Counted from the stretch's first letter, positions 48,745-59,397 are shown. The stretch: DNA of 64,000 nt from Paramylibacter ulvae (GCF_014652655.1 NZ_BMZF01000003.1:292500-356499); one strand, 5' to 3'. Numbers and translations are program-made. Notes: generated from the letters alone by a model not told the origin.

Positions 48745-49134
48745 ATGGCGACTATTCAATTCGACCTTGTGTCACCAGAGCGTAAATTGGCATCACTTGA
48801 CGCGACAGAGATTCAAATCCCTGGCGCTGATGGCGATTTCACTGCGATGGCTGATCATGCACCATTCTTGACCACGCTGCGCCCCGGTGTGTTGCGTGTG
48901 AAGGCTGGCAATGATGTGACAGAATATGTTGTGACTGGTGGTTTTGTTGAAATCTCTGGTACTGCGGCGTCTGTGTTAGCAGAAAACGCAATGCCAAAGG
49001 GCGAAGTAACACGTGAAATCATCGATGGTTTTATAGCAGAGGCTACCGCCGCTGCTGAAACTGCGCCAAGCGAAGAAATCGATATGGCGAACAAGCGCGT
49101 TGCAGATACAAAAGCACTGCTCGATATCATTTGA
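48745..49134 (+). CDS. atpC: F1Fo ATP synthase subunit epsilon
   Basis: A 129-residue subunit with the beta-sandwich domain (MATIQFDLVSPERKL, MADHAPFLTTLRPGVL, VVTGGFVEISG) and a C-terminal helical pair ending DTKALLDII. The start follows AGGAG. It regulates F1 rotation and hydrolysis. It is the last gene of the operon, followed by a clear terminator. Confidence 0.96.
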   Translation: MATIQFDLVSPERKLASLDATEIQIPGADGDFTAMADHAPFLTTLRPGVLRVKAGNDVTEYVVTGGFVEISGTAASVLAENAMPKGEVTREIIDGFIAEATAAAETAPSEEIDMANKRVADTKALLDII

Positions 49135-49153
49135 TATCAACAAAGTAATGACA

Positions 49154-49180
49154 AAAGGGCTCCTTTGGGGCCCTTTTTTT
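49154..49180 (+). terminator. Intrinsic terminator of the atp operon
   Basis: AAGGGCTCC and GGGGCCCTT form a stem around a short TTT loop, followed by seven thymines at 49174-49180. It lies about 20 bases after the atpC stop. Confidence 0.9.
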
Positions 49181-49203
49181 GTCTCTGATCAAGGGTAATA
49201 ATT

Positions 49204-49551
49204 ATGAAAAAGTTAAATTCAGCCATTGTCGGAATTGATCAAGGTGTCGCCGACTTGTTTTCAGATTTCGAAGACGAAGGCCCAATGTGGTCTGGTGATG
49301 GTACGCGTGAACGTTTTGTGAAGGTTCAATTTTCCAACGCGTTCAAATCCGTTCCCGCTGTCCACGCCAGCCTAAAAATGATCGACATCAAACACGACCA
49401 CAATTACCGCATGGATTTGCAAGTCGGTAGTGTTTCCGAAACTGGGTTCGTTTTATTGATCCGCACGTGGGCGGATACAAAAATCGCGCGCGCATCCGCA
49501 TCTTGGATGGCCATTGGCGAAATGCGCGACGAGGCTGACTGGGACGTTTAA
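49204..49551 (+). CDS. H-type lectin domain protein
   Basis: The 115-residue product has no signal peptide. Residues about 35-110 match the H-type lectin fold: [37 protein letters not shown] and [20 protein letters not shown]. This domain, first known from snail and Dictyostelium lectins, binds N-acetylgalactosamine-type sugars; bacterial forms are common in Rhodobacterales but uncharacterised. It lies just after the atp terminator and converges on prs with a four-base overlap. Confidence 0.82.
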   Translation: MKKLNSAIVGIDQGVADLFSDFEDEGPMWSGDGTRERFVKVQFSNAFKSVPAVHASLKMIDIKHDHNYRMDLQVGSVSETGFVLLIRTWADTKIARASASWMAIGEMRDEADWDV

Positions 49552-50564
49552 CCGTTCTGGTAATACCGATCGTAAATCGGGCCAAGCGTACCTTCTTCGA
49601 ACAATGACGATACAGACGTACCGTTGGCAATATTCAATATCGCTTGAGACAACATTGGCGCCAGCGGCACAACGCGAATTTTTTCACAATTGCGTGCCTC
49701 TGGTGTCAGTTCAATCGAATCCGTAATCACCAGATGTTTCATGCTGGAATTGGTGATGCGTTCAATCGCAGGGCCAGACAAAACGCCGTGTGTGATATAT
49801 GAATGTACTTCGCTGGCACCTGCCTCTAACAATGTATCAGCGGCCTTACACAATGTGCCCGCGGTATCACAAATGTCATCCACGATGATACATTTACGCC
49901 CAGTCACATCACCAATCACTGTCATTTCGGAAACTTCACCTGGTGCGTTGCGGCGTTTGTCAACGATTGCTAATTGGGCACCAATACGTTTGGCCAATTC
50001 GCGTGCGCGTGCCACACCGCCAACGTCAGGTGAAATCACGGTTACATCGGACAGATCGCCAAAATGATGCTGCACGTCCAGCGCAAAAACGGGTGCTGCA
50101 TAAAGGTTATCCACGGGAATGTCGAAAAAGCCTTGGATCTGTGCAGCGTGCAGATCAAGCGTTAGAACGCGTTCGATCCCTGCACGGGCAATCAGGTTGG
50201 CCACCAGTTTCGCAGAAATCGGGGTGCGTGCTTTGGTACGGCGATCTTGGCGCGCGTATCCAAAATAGGGGATCACGGCGGTAATGCGTGCGGCGGACGA
50301 ACGACGCAATGCATCGGCCATAATCAACAATTCCATCACATTGTCATTCGCTGGATTTGATGTTGATTGGATCAGAAACATATCTTCACCGCGCACGTTT
50401 TCGTACACTTCCACGAAAATTTCACCGTCGTTAAATCGTTCAACGCGCGTATCAACCAATGATACAGGCTTGCCGTCTTGCAATGGCATTCGCCGCGCAA
50501 TTTCATTCGCTAGCTTTTTATTTGAATTCCCTGCGATCAGTTTCGGATCAATTAGGCTCGCCAT
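49548..50564 (-). CDS. prs: Ribose-phosphate pyrophosphokinase
   Basis: A 338-residue enzyme starting at [14 protein letters not shown] (ATG at 50564), which follows GGGGAAACG; the frame extends to 50630 without family support. Key blocks are [17 protein letters not shown], the ATP-binding [35 protein letters not shown], and the PRPP-binding [15 protein letters not shown]. It makes PRPP from ribose 5-phosphate and ATP for nucleotide, histidine and tryptophan synthesis. Confidence 0.97.
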   Translation of the reverse strand: MASLIDPKLIAGNSNKKLANEIARRMPLQDGKPVSLVDTRVERFNDGEIFVEVYENVRGEDMFLIQSTSNPANDNVMELLIMADALRRSSAARITAVIPYFGYARQDRRTKARTPISAKLVANLIARAGIERVLTLDLHAAQIQGFFDIPVDNLYAAPVFALDVQHHFGDLSDVTVISPDVGGVARARELAKRIGAQLAIVDKRRNAPGEVSEMTVIGDVTGRKCIIVDDICDTAGTLCKAADTLLEAGASEVHSYITHGVLSGPAIERITNSSMKHLVITDSIELTPEARNCEKIRVVPLAPMLSQAILNIANGTSVSSLFEEGTLGPIYDRYYQNG

Positions 50565-50699
50565 GTTCGTTTCCCCAAGGTTTTTTTGCAGCAAGATGAC
50601 ACATTTGTGACGTCGCCTGTCGCATATCATTCAAACAAGGTTTTGCCTAGTTCAAAGGTGCTTGTTACGGTGCGACGAATGCAAAAAACGGAGTCCAGC

Positions 50700-51293
50700 A
50701 TGGCGCATATCGACTATTTCACTTTTACCTTGTCACCTTTTGCCTATTTAGCAGGCGATGGGCTTGAACAGGTGGCAAAAAAACACGGTGCCACCATTAC
50801 TTATAAACCGATGGCATTGATGAGCGTGTTTGAACAAACGGGTGGCACACCACCCGCACAGCGCCATGAAAGCCGTAAAAACTATCGCATGCAAGAATTG
50901 ATGCGCGTGTCGAAAAAGCTGGATATGAAAATGAATTTTCAACCGGCGCATTGGCCGACAAATCCAGCACCATCATGTTATGCAATTATCGCTGCCCAAG
51001 AAGCAGGTGGTGGTGATGTTGGGGGATTGGTGCAAAGCCTGCTTCGCGCCTGTTGGGCCGAAGAAAAAGATATCAGCCAAGACGATGTTGTGCGTGCCTG
51101 TTTATCTGCAAACGGCTTCGACGAAGGTTTGGCCGACAGTGGCATGTTAACAGGCGCCACCATTTTTGAATCCAACACAGAAGAGGCAGTGCAACGCGGT
51201 GTATTTGGCGCGCCAACATATCTGGTGGATGACCAAGTTTTCTGGGGCCAAGACCGTTTGAGCTATCTGGATGATTATTTGGCGGGGAAATAA
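50700..51293 (+). CDS. DsbA-fold 2-hydroxychromene-2-carboxylate isomerase family protein
   Basis: The 197-residue protein starts at ATG 50700; earlier in-frame codons from 50586 lack support. It has the thioredoxin/DsbA fold of kappa-class relatives, seen in IDYFTFTLSPFAYLAGDGL at the N-terminus and GVFGAPTYLVDDQVFWGQDR near the C-terminus. The CXXC pair is replaced by SPFA, so it is not a disulfide oxidoreductase; the serine matches HCCA isomerases that use glutathione. No naphthalene pathway genes are nearby, so the physiological substrate is unknown. Confidence 0.88.
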   Translation: MAHIDYFTFTLSPFAYLAGDGLEQVAKKHGATITYKPMALMSVFEQTGGTPPAQRHESRKNYRMQELMRVSKKLDMKMNFQPAHWPTNPAPSCYAIIAAQEAGGGDVGGLVQSLLRACWAEEKDISQDDVVRACLSANGFDEGLADSGMLTGATIFESNTEEAVQRGVFGAPTYLVDDQVFWGQDRLSYLDDYLAGK

Positions 51294-51299
51294 CCCCGA

Positions 51300-52352
51300 T
51301 TAACCTTTGATGTGATGAATTAACTGATCAATATCATCTTTTGTGGTCGCCCAATTGCACACCAATCGGGCGGCCAATTTTTCATCGTCATCCCCATCCA
51401 ATGAATAATCGGACGGCCAGAAATAATAATAGGCACCCGCATTTTGCGCCCGGCGATGCCCCGCGCGATCCCATGATGCGAAAATCATATTGGCCTCTGT
51501 CGGGTGAACAAATGATGTGCCTGCAATTTTGGAGAGTTCTTGCGCCAAATACGCCCCCATATCATTGGCTTGCGTCGCCAGTTGTAACCACAAATCATCG
51601 GTCAAATATGCATTCATCTGTGCAGATAAATAGCGGTGTTTCGAAAACAAATGCCCACCGCGTTTGCGTCGCAGTTCAAATTCCCACGCAAGATCGGGGT
51701 TGAATAACACGACGGCTTCGACCCCCATACAGCCGTTTTTTGTTCCACCAAAGCTGAGAACATCAACGCCAGATTTCCAAGTCATTTCGGCAGGGGTACA
51801 GCCCAGCGAGATCAGCGCATTTGCAAATCGGGCACCATCCATATGCACGGGAATACCCGCATTTTTGGCAATTTTTGTGAGTGATCGAATATGATCCAGC
51901 GTATAAACTGTACCCGTTTCTGTGGTGTTGGTAATCGAAAGCGGCCCTTTTTGCACATTGTGCACACCTGCGCGTGCCGTGTGGTTTATGGCAGTGTCAA
52001 GCGCGGCTGGATCCATGCGCCCATCGGCACCGTCGATTAATCCCAGCTTTGCACCGTTGGTATAAAATTCGGGCGCACCACATTCGTCTTCTTCGATATG
52101 GGAAACGCGGTGACAATAAATTGTTTGCCATGGTTGGGTGAGGGTTGCCAATCCCAAGGCATTCGCCGCCGTGCCTGTTGCCACGAGATACACAATCGCA
52201 TCAGGTGCCTCGAACACCGTGCGGATTTTGTGTGTGACGGCATCCATTAAATCATCATTGCCATATGCACTGGCGTAACCCGCATTGGCCGCCGCGATTG
52301 CATTAATGATTTCTGGGGCGGCGGGGCCGCCGTTGTCGGATGCGAAAAACAT
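51300..52352 (-). CDS. ltaA: Low-specificity threonine aldolase family protein
   Basis: A 350-residue PLP enzyme of the beta-eliminating lyase/threonine aldolase family. MFFASDNGGPAAPEI opens it, VHMDGARFANALISLG is near residue 173 and the PLP lysine is in SFGGTKNGCMGVEA near 208. It splits L-threonine or L-allo-threonine to glycine and acetaldehyde. Its ATG overlaps the ycgN stop by one base (TAATG). Confidence 0.92.
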   Translation of the reverse strand: MFFASDNGGPAAPEIINAIAAANAGYASAYGNDDLMDAVTHKIRTVFEAPDAIVYLVATGTAANALGLATLTQPWQTIYCHRVSHIEEDECGAPEFYTNGAKLGLIDGADGRMDPAALDTAINHTARAGVHNVQKGPLSITNTTETGTVYTLDHIRSLTKIAKNAGIPVHMDGARFANALISLGCTPAEMTWKSGVDVLSFGGTKNGCMGVEAVVLFNPDLAWEFELRRKRGGHLFSKHRYLSAQMNAYLTDDLWLQLATQANDMGAYLAQELSKIAGTSFVHPTEANMIFASWDRAGHRRAQNAGAYYYFWPSDYSLDGDDDEKLAARLVCNWATTKDDIDQLIHHIKG

Positions 52353-52822
52353 TATTGAAACCCTTCTATGACGTGATCTTCTAGATCATCCTCGTCGACA
52401 TCAAATTCTGAAACGAGTTTGCCCGCCACACTGATATTTGCATCTATAACGCTTTGTTGTGTGCCAGTAATCAACGGGTGCCAGTCTGGCAAAGTGTCAC
52501 CTTCGCTCAACAAACGATAGGCACAGGTGCTTGGCATCCAATATCCGTTGCGATCAATGTTTTCAGGGGTCAAAACAACACATCCCGAAACCATTTGTTT
52601 GCGCAGCGCGTAATTGCCACAACGACAAGTGTCCACATCAAACAAACGGCAGGCGACATCGGTGTAATGCAATTCGTCAGTGTCGTCGTCTTCCAGCTTG
52701 ATCACGCAACATTTGCCGCAACCGTCGCACAATGCTTCCCATTCGGGTTTGCTTAAATCCCCAAGGTCAAATCGTTCCCAAAATTTGGGGCGCAAGTCTG
52801 GTGTTGTTTTCGCTTTGCTCAT
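52352..52822 (-). CDS. YcgN family cysteine-cluster protein
   Basis: The 156-residue protein starts at MSKAKTTPDLRPKFWERFDL (ATG at 52822); a longer frame to 52861 lacks family support. The cysteine cluster CDGCGKCCVIKLED near residue 32, then DVACRLFDVDTCRCGNY and SGCVVLTPEN, is the YcgN/UPF0260 pattern, likely a metal or iron-sulfur site. Function unknown. It is coupled to ltaA downstream. Confidence 0.9.
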   Translation of the reverse strand: MSKAKTTPDLRPKFWERFDLGDLSKPEWEALCDGCGKCCVIKLEDDDTDELHYTDVACRLFDVDTCRCGNYALRKQMVSGCVVLTPENIDRNGYWMPSTCAYRLLSEGDTLPDWHPLITGTQQSVIDANISVAGKLVSEFDVDEDDLEDHVIEGFQ

Positions 52823-52864
52823 CGGTTCTACTTGGCGTGAAAACCGATGAATTGAAAGCAAAAG

Positions 52865-53551
52865 ATGAAAGAAACCGCGCTTTATTCCCCGATCAAGGAT
52901 TTTTTGACGGATCAGGGTTACACAGTAAAGGCCGAGGTAAAGGGGTGTGACATCGTAGCGATACGCAATGATGAACCGCCCGTCATTGTCGAATTGAAAC
53001 TGTCGCTATCATTGGCGTTATTGTTGCAAGGTGTTGATCGCCAGGGAATGACCGACACGGTGTATGTAGCCTGTCCCGTTGGCAAAGGTGCGCGGTGGTT
53101 ATCCGCGATCAAGGATGCAACAAAACTGTGCCGCCGTTTGGGGCTTGGGTTGATTTCGGTGCGCCCTTCGGATGGGTTTGTGCAAATCCATTCTGACCCC
53201 GCGCCATATCGCCCGCGCAAATTCAAAAAACGCCAATCGGCACTGTTAAAGGAATTTCATGCGCGTATCGGTGATCAAAATACGGGCGGGCAGGTTGGGC
53301 GTAAAATTATGACTGCCTACCGCCAAGATGCACTACGCGTGGCGCAATTTTTGGGAAATGCGGGCCCATCACGGCCAAAGGATATGCGCAATGCGTTGAA
53401 CGCGCCCAAGGTACCATCAATATTACAGGCAAACTATTACGGTTGGTTTTTTCGTGTTGAACGCGGGGTGTACGATTTAACCGATGCGGGGCAGGCGGCA
53501 TTGATTGAATATGCCGCTGCGATTGAAAAATTTAACGCAAAGGTTCAGTGA
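52865..53551 (+). CDS. DUF2161 family putative PD-(D/E)XK-type phosphodiesterase
   Basis: The 228-residue product has a restriction-endonuclease-like core in its first 90 residues: KETALYSPIKDFLTDQGYTV, then KGCDIVAIRNDEPPVIVELK, which supplies the D-(X)n-ExK catalytic pattern. The second half includes a winged-helix-like region (SRPKDMRNALNAPKVPSILQ, GWFFRVERGVYDLTDAGQAA). DUF2161 proteins are common in Rhodobacterales and uncharacterised. No methyltransferase is adjacent, so it is not part of an obvious restriction system. It overlaps ribF convergently by seven bases. Confidence 0.82.
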   Translation: MKETALYSPIKDFLTDQGYTVKAEVKGCDIVAIRNDEPPVIVELKLSLSLALLLQGVDRQGMTDTVYVACPVGKGARWLSAIKDATKLCRRLGLGLISVRPSDGFVQIHSDPAPYRPRKFKKRQSALLKEFHARIGDQNTGGQVGRKIMTAYRQDALRVAQFLGNAGPSRPKDMRNALNAPKVPSILQANYYGWFFRVERGVYDLTDAGQAALIEYAAAIEKFNAKVQ

Positions 53552-54495
53552 TCGGCATACATCGTGTGCAATGTATCGCGTGCTTGTGCGCAATCCTCAT
53601 CCATTTGTTTGATCAATGCATCCAGATCATCAAATTTCAATTCTGGGCGCTGATAATCAACCAAAGCGACCGAAAGGCTAGAGCCATAAATATCGGCAGA
53701 AAAATCGAAAATAAAAACCTCTAGGTTGGCTTTGTACACGCCAAATGTTGGGCGCTCACCAATAGACGCCGCGCCGTAATATCGCCCCTTACTAGGGCCA
53801 TCCAAAATATCAACAACCGTTGCATAAACCCCGTATTTTGGTGGGTGTAATCCATCAATTGAGAGGTTTGCAGTTGGAAAGCCAAGCTCGCGTCCGCGCT
53901 GTTCGCCATGAATGACTTCGCTTTCAATACGATGCCAATGGCCCAGCATTTTGGCGGCATCTTCGGGGCGACCATCGGTCAATGCTTCGCGGATCGCAGT
54001 GGATGAAAAGACTTCGTCCTGATCTGATAACAACTCTGCGATGGTCACGCCAAAGCCGTATTTTTCGCCAAACGTCACCAAATCCTTTGCATTGCCAGAA
54101 CGATCCTTGCCAAAGCAAAAATCAGCACCCACCACAACATGCGAAAGCCCAAGGCCATCCTTGATCACATCACGTGCGAACTCTTCGGCTGTTAGCGCGG
54201 ATAAAACCGTGTTGAACGCAAGTTGATACAAAATATCAACACCGATTTTTGAAAGTTGACTGGCCTTTGCCTCTGCACTCATCAAACGAAATGGTGGTGC
54301 GTCTGGTGCAAAAAATTCACGTGGGTGGGGTTCGAATGTTAAAACCCCCAACGGACAGCCATCTTTTTGTGCGATGTCACGTGCGATATCGACCACAGCT
54401 TGATGCCCCAAATGCACACCGTCAAAATTGCCAATGGTAACGGCGGCACCTTTGTTTTCGGGTTCAACGAAAGTGTAGTCTTGGATGATACGCAT
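53545..54495 (-). CDS. ribF: Bifunctional riboflavin kinase / FAD synthetase
   Basis: The 316-residue protein has both domains: the nucleotidyltransferase (FAD synthetase) with GNFDGVHLGHQAV near residue 22 and GADFCFGKDRSGN near 118, and the C-terminal flavokinase with GRELGFPTANLSID near 195. It turns riboflavin into FMN and FAD. Neighbouring HAD phosphatase lies just upstream in the same direction. Confidence 0.95.
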   Translation of the reverse strand: MRIIQDYTFVEPENKGAAVTIGNFDGVHLGHQAVVDIARDIAQKDGCPLGVLTFEPHPREFFAPDAPPFRLMSAEAKASQLSKIGVDILYQLAFNTVLSALTAEEFARDVIKDGLGLSHVVVGADFCFGKDRSGNAKDLVTFGEKYGFGVTIAELLSDQDEVFSSTAIREALTDGRPEDAAKMLGHWHRIESEVIHGEQRGRELGFPTANLSIDGLHPPKYGVYATVVDILDGPSKGRYYGAASIGERPTFGVYKANLEVFIFDFSADIYGSSLSVALVDYQRPELKFDDLDALIKQMDEDCAQARDTLHTMYADH

Positions 54496-54537
54496 TTATT
54501 CTGTCCTGTTCGTGCTTTGATTTACACAAGACCCGCG

Positions 54538-55422
54538 CTAGCGCAAGTATCCAATGCTATAGGTTGGGGATAACTGCGCATCTGATAGGAATTTTTCCAA
54601 CTGATCCGCGTTTGGCTGATCAGTGGTGGCGGTGTCGGATGCGGCCAATCCGCCTGTGATAAACAGGCTATCCATGTCTTCGCCCAAGGCGCCGCGAACA
54701 TCGGTGCTTATGCCATCACCAATGCAAAGGATACGCTTGGGATCGATGATTTGGCCTGTGATTTCGGTTAATCGCTGTTGAGCCAGTGTATAAATTGGTG
54801 GATGCGGTTTGCCAAAATAATGCGATTCACCGCCCATTTCGGAATAAAGCTGTGCCAAAGCGCCCGCGCAATAAATCCGATCCTCGCCACGGTCTACGAT
54901 GATGTCTGGATTTGCACATAACAATGCCAGCCCACGATTTTTGGCATTCAACAATATGGCGCGATAATCATCGGGCGTTTCCGTTTCATCGTGAAACAGC
55001 CCTGTGCAAACAATGCCTTCGGCGTCTTCGAGAGGGACGCGGGCAACTTTACTGTCTTGATAAAAGTCTTCGACACCAACACCGGTAAAAAAACCCTCAT
55101 CACGTGCGGGACCGATATGATAAACCTTTTGGCCAAAGGCGCCTGACATCATTGCCGCGCGCGCAGCGTCCCCGCTGGCAACAATGTCGTGATACAAATC
55201 AGATGCGACCCCCATTTCATCAAGCTGTGTTACCACAGATGAACCTGGGCGAGGCGAATTCGTTAACAAGATCACGGTTTTACCCGCATCACGAAATTCC
55301 TCTAACGCCTTTACGGCGGCAGGAAAGGGCGTTATCCCGTTGTGCAAACAGCCCCAAAGATCGCAAAAGACTGCATCATATTGGTCTGAAACATCGGATA
55401 GTTTTTCGATAATTTGGATCAT
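54538..55422 (-). CDS. TIGR01459 family HAD-type hydrolase
   Basis: A 294-residue protein with the HAD motif I as FCDLWGCLHNG near residue 20, motif II as LLTNSPRPG near 54, and the later GKPHPPIYTLA with CIGDGISTDVRGALGED (motifs III/IV) near 210-250. The layout is that of NagD-like phosphatases (class IIA), and TIGR01459 is an alphaproteobacterial branch of unknown substrate. It is divergent from groES, sharing its 175-base upstream region. Confidence 0.9.
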   Translation of the reverse strand: MIQIIEKLSDVSDQYDAVFCDLWGCLHNGITPFPAAVKALEEFRDAGKTVILLTNSPRPGSSVVTQLDEMGVASDLYHDIVASGDAARAAMMSGAFGQKVYHIGPARDEGFFTGVGVEDFYQDSKVARVPLEDAEGIVCTGLFHDETETPDDYRAILLNAKNRGLALLCANPDIIVDRGEDRIYCAGALAQLYSEMGGESHYFGKPHPPIYTLAQQRLTEITGQIIDPKRILCIGDGISTDVRGALGEDMDSLFITGGLAASDTATTDQPNADQLEKFLSDAQLSPTYSIGYLR

Positions 55423-55489
55423 GGAGGGTGAGTTAGCAGGTCATTTCTTAAATGGCTATGCCTGTTGAGAAAAATCATTTTAAACGGCA

Positions 55490-55518
55490 CTTGACTCGGA
55501 TGCGAATATCCCTAAGTT
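55490..55518 (+). promoter_or_regulatory. groES: Candidate groESL promoter
   Basis: CTTGACT at 55490-55496 and TAAGTT at 55513-55518 are 16 bases apart. They fit a vegetative promoter and partly a heat-shock sigma-factor one (CTTG followed 17 bases on by CCTAAGT). The predicted transcription start falls right before the CIRCE element. Confidence 0.6.
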
Positions 55519-55526
55519 TCCCGCTG

Positions 55527-55553
55527 TTATCACTCAACGGTGGCGAGTGCTAA
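55527..55553. promoter_or_regulatory. CIRCE operator (HrcA binding site) upstream of groESL
   Basis: TTATCACTC (55527-55535), nine bases, then GAGTGCTAA (55545-55553) matches the CIRCE consensus TTAGCACTC-N9-GAGTGCTAA with one change in the left arm. HrcA repressor binds here and is released on heat shock. It lies 45 bases before groES, just past the predicted transcription start. Confidence 0.95.
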
Positions 55554-55597
55554 CATTCGAGAGGAGCCACCCGAATTCATTCTAAGGAGCAATCCGA

Positions 55598-55882
55598 ATG
55601 GCATTTACACCTTTGCACGACCGTGTTCTGGTTCGTCGTCTTGAAGGCGAAGAAAAAACCGCTGGCGGTCTGATCATCCCAGAATCAGCAAAAGAAAAAC
55701 CTGCTGAAGGCGAAATCATTGCAGTTGGCGAAGGCCTGCGCAAAGAAAACGGTGATTTGATCCCGATGGCTGTAAAAGTTGGCGACAAAGTATTGTTCGG
55801 CAAATGGAACGGCACAGAAGTGACCCTCAACGGTGAAGAACTGTTGATGATGAAAGAATCCGACATTTTCGGCATTCTTTAA
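55598..55882 (+). CDS. groES: Co-chaperonin GroES
   Basis: A 94-residue protein of standard length. It has [20 protein letters not shown] at the start with the mobile loop [13 protein letters not shown], and [11 protein letters not shown] near residue 66. It caps GroEL. AAGGAG precedes the ATG. It is the first gene of a groESL operon under CIRCE control. Confidence 0.98.
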   Translation: MAFTPLHDRVLVRRLEGEEKTAGGLIIPESAKEKPAEGEIIAVGEGLRKENGDLIPMAVKVGDKVLFGKWNGTEVTLNGEELLMMKESDIFGIL

Positions 55883-55909
55883 TCCCGTTAAATTATCACA
55901 CGAATTTAG

Positions 55910-57571
<1,662 letters not shown>

Positions 57572-57573
57572 GG

Positions 57574-57650
57574 ATCGGCTTTAGCCCTAATGGGGCTAAA
57601 ACGATTCCTGTTGCTCGGCTTTGGCGCTCACAAGAGTGCCAAAAACGATT
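57574..57650 (+). repeat. Two tandem stem-loops with a shared repeat frame after groEL
   Basis: TCGGCTTT starts copies at 57575, 57615 and 57659, and AACGATT ends the first two (57600-57606, 57644-57650). Copy one folds as TTTAGCCC/GGGCTAAA (57580-57587 with 57593-57600). Copy two folds as TTTGGCGCTC/GAGTGCCAAA (57620-57629 with 57634-57643) with one wobble. Stems differ in sequence but keep pairing, so structure seems to be preserved. Confidence 0.6.
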
Positions 57651-57686
57651 TACATCAGTCGGCTTTTGCCAACTTACAAATTACAA

Positions 57687-57714
57687 AGGGTCGCCGTTTG
57701 GCGGCTCTTTTTTT
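57687..57714 (+). terminator. Intrinsic terminator of groESL
   Basis: AGGGTCGCC (57687-57695) pairs with GGCGGCTCT (57700-57708), with two wobble pairs, and seven thymines follow (57708-57714). It lies about 115 bases after the groEL stop, behind two other stem-loops. Confidence 0.85.
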
Positions 57715-57717
57715 GTA

Positions 57718-57805
57718 TTCCCGACAAAGTGATTTCCGCATTGGAAAAACAAGGGTATATCGCAATTGAGAATAACAAAATTACCTATCCAAGAAGCAAG
57801 AAATC
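57718..57805 (+). pseudogene. Possible remnant of a coding sequence downstream of groESL
   Basis: Past the terminator the plus frame reads PDKVISALEKQGYIAIENNK, which looks like natural protein sequence such as the end of a winged helix. Upstream, the same frame runs through the terminator hairpin, so no start is credible. It may be a decayed gene end or chance. I do not recognise a parent family. Confidence 0.25.
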
Positions 57806-57826
57806 TTGCTTAGTACAAGGCAAGTC

Positions 57827-58657
57827 ATGCGCATATTCACCCTTATTTCCATCACCATGATCGCCTTTGCTGCAAATTCTGTTCTTAATCGGCTTGCACT
57901 TGTGGAGCCCCAGATTGGGCCGTTTAGCTTTGCATTGATCCGCTTGATTGCGGGTGCTGTAATATTGTGGGGGATATTGGCGTTACGCGGACAGGCGGGG
58001 CGGCACAGTTTTCGCCCCAATATCCTGTCTGTATTTGGGCTCACGCTTTATGCGCTTGGGTTTTCATATGCCTATGTCACACTTGATGCGGGGTTGGGGG
58101 CGTTGTTGTTATTTGGCGGCGTGCAGCTCACCATGTTTATCGGCGCAGCGGTTTTGGGAAAAATGCCAAAGCCCTTGCAATGGATGGGCGCGTTCATTGG
58201 TTTTGCAGGGTTGGCCTATCTGTTGAATCCATCCAACAGTGTGATTGATCCGTTGGGCGCATTTTTCATGCTGCTCGCCGCATTTGGCTGGGGTGTCTAC
58301 ACGCTGGTTGGGCAACGGGTTGCGAATGCTCATGTGGCCGCGGCGCAAAGCTTTCTGTTTGCGATCCCGATTGCGCTTGTGGTTTGGATGTTTAGTACTG
58401 GGGAAATGATTACACCCTATGGGGTTTTTCTGGCGATCCTGTCAGGTGCGATTTTTTCAGGGCTTGGTTATCTGTTGTGGTTTTCGGTGCTCCCTCAGAT
58501 TACAACGATTACTGCGGCGGTTGCACAGTTGAGCGTGCCAATCATTGCGATGCTGGGCGGCATGGTGTTCTTATCCGAGCCCTTCACAATTCAATTTGCC
58601 GTAGCGTCAGTATTGGTTTTGGGCGGTATTACGCTTTCGATTTGGGCAGGGCGCTAG
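57827..58657 (+). CDS. EamA/DMT superfamily transporter
   Basis: A 276-residue membrane protein with ten hydrophobic segments and two EamA repeats. ATG 57827 has AAGG six bases upstream and begins MRIFTLISITMIAFAANSVL, so it is preferred over the TTG at 57806. ANSVLNRLALVE near residue 15 resembles the conserved start of the first repeat. It differs clearly from the other DMT gene at 21585 and is not its copy. Substrate unknown. Confidence 0.9.
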   Translation: MRIFTLISITMIAFAANSVLNRLALVEPQIGPFSFALIRLIAGAVILWGILALRGQAGRHSFRPNILSVFGLTLYALGFSYAYVTLDAGLGALLLFGGVQLTMFIGAAVLGKMPKPLQWMGAFIGFAGLAYLLNPSNSVIDPLGAFFMLLAAFGWGVYTLVGQRVANAHVAAAQSFLFAIPIALVVWMFSTGEMITPYGVFLAILSGAIFSGLGYLLWFSVLPQITTITAAVAQLSVPIIAMLGGMVFLSEPFTIQFAVASVLVLGGITLSIWAGR

Positions 58658-58689
58658 TATTTCAAAGTAACCGATACTAAATTATCGCC

Positions 58690-59397
58690 ATGAAACGTCA
58701 TCTATTTGCAATTGCGATCACTTGTTCACCCATCAGCGCCGCCGCTGATTGTGTGGTCTTGATGCATGGCTTGGCGCGCAGCTCCAATTCGTTTTTGGCT
58801 ATGGAAACTGCACTTGATGGTATCGGATATGATGTTGTGAACGTGGATTATCCATCGACGCAGGCCAAGATCGAAGCTTTGACCAGATTTACCATGCCAA
58901 AAGCGATCAATGCTTGTGGTGACGCTCCGAAAATTCATTTTGTCACCCATTCGATGGGTGGGATCATGGTGCGCTATTATTTGGAAAACACCAGCAATCG
59001 CCCCAAGAACCTTGGGCGCGTGGTGATGTTGTCGCCACCGAACAAAGGATCGGCCGTGGTTGATGAATTGGGTGGCTTGCCGGGCTTTGAGTTTTGGAAT
59101 GGTGTTGCTGGCAATCAGCTTGGCACAGGTAAAAACAGCATTCCAAATCAATTGGGTCCGGTGAATTTCGAGCTTGGCATTATTGCAGGTGATCAGAGCA
59201 TTTCACCGATATTTTCCGCGATCATTGATGGCAAAGATGACGGCAAAGTCTCGGTCGAAAGCACCAAGGTGCAAGGCATGAAAGATCACATCGTTTTGCC
59301 CGTGACCCATACGTTTATGATGAACAGCCCCGCCGTGTTTCGGCAGGTGGCGGTGTTCCTACGCACGGGCGCATTTAAGCACGACGTTGAAGAATAA
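58690..59397 (+). CDS. Secreted alpha/beta hydrolase, lipase-like
   Basis: The 235-residue protein has a short signal sequence ([19 protein letters not shown]). The oxyanion HG pair is in [11 protein letters not shown] and the nucleophile elbow THSMGG near residue 96 carries the catalytic serine. [16 protein letters not shown] near 118 and a late [10 protein letters not shown] with the probable catalytic histidine follow family patterns of triacylglycerol lipase/LipA-like proteins. It is likely periplasmic or exported. Substrate not determined. Confidence 0.87.
   Translation: MKRHLFAIAITCSPISAAADCVVLMHGLARSSNSFLAMETALDGIGYDVVNVDYPSTQAKIEALTRFTMPKAINACGDAPKIHFVTHSMGGIMVRYYLENTSNRPKNLGRVVMLSPPNKGSAVVDELGGLPGFEFWNGVAGNQLGTGKNSIPNQLGPVNFELGIIAGDQSISPIFSAIIDGKDDGKVSVESTKVQGMKDHIVLPVTHTFMMNSPAVFRQVAVFLRTGAFKHDVEE

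Noticed and set aside
52865..53551. Restriction endonuclease of a restriction-modification system
   Set aside because: The PD-(D/E)XK core is present, but no methyltransferase or specificity gene is adjacent, and the protein matches the DUF2161 family.
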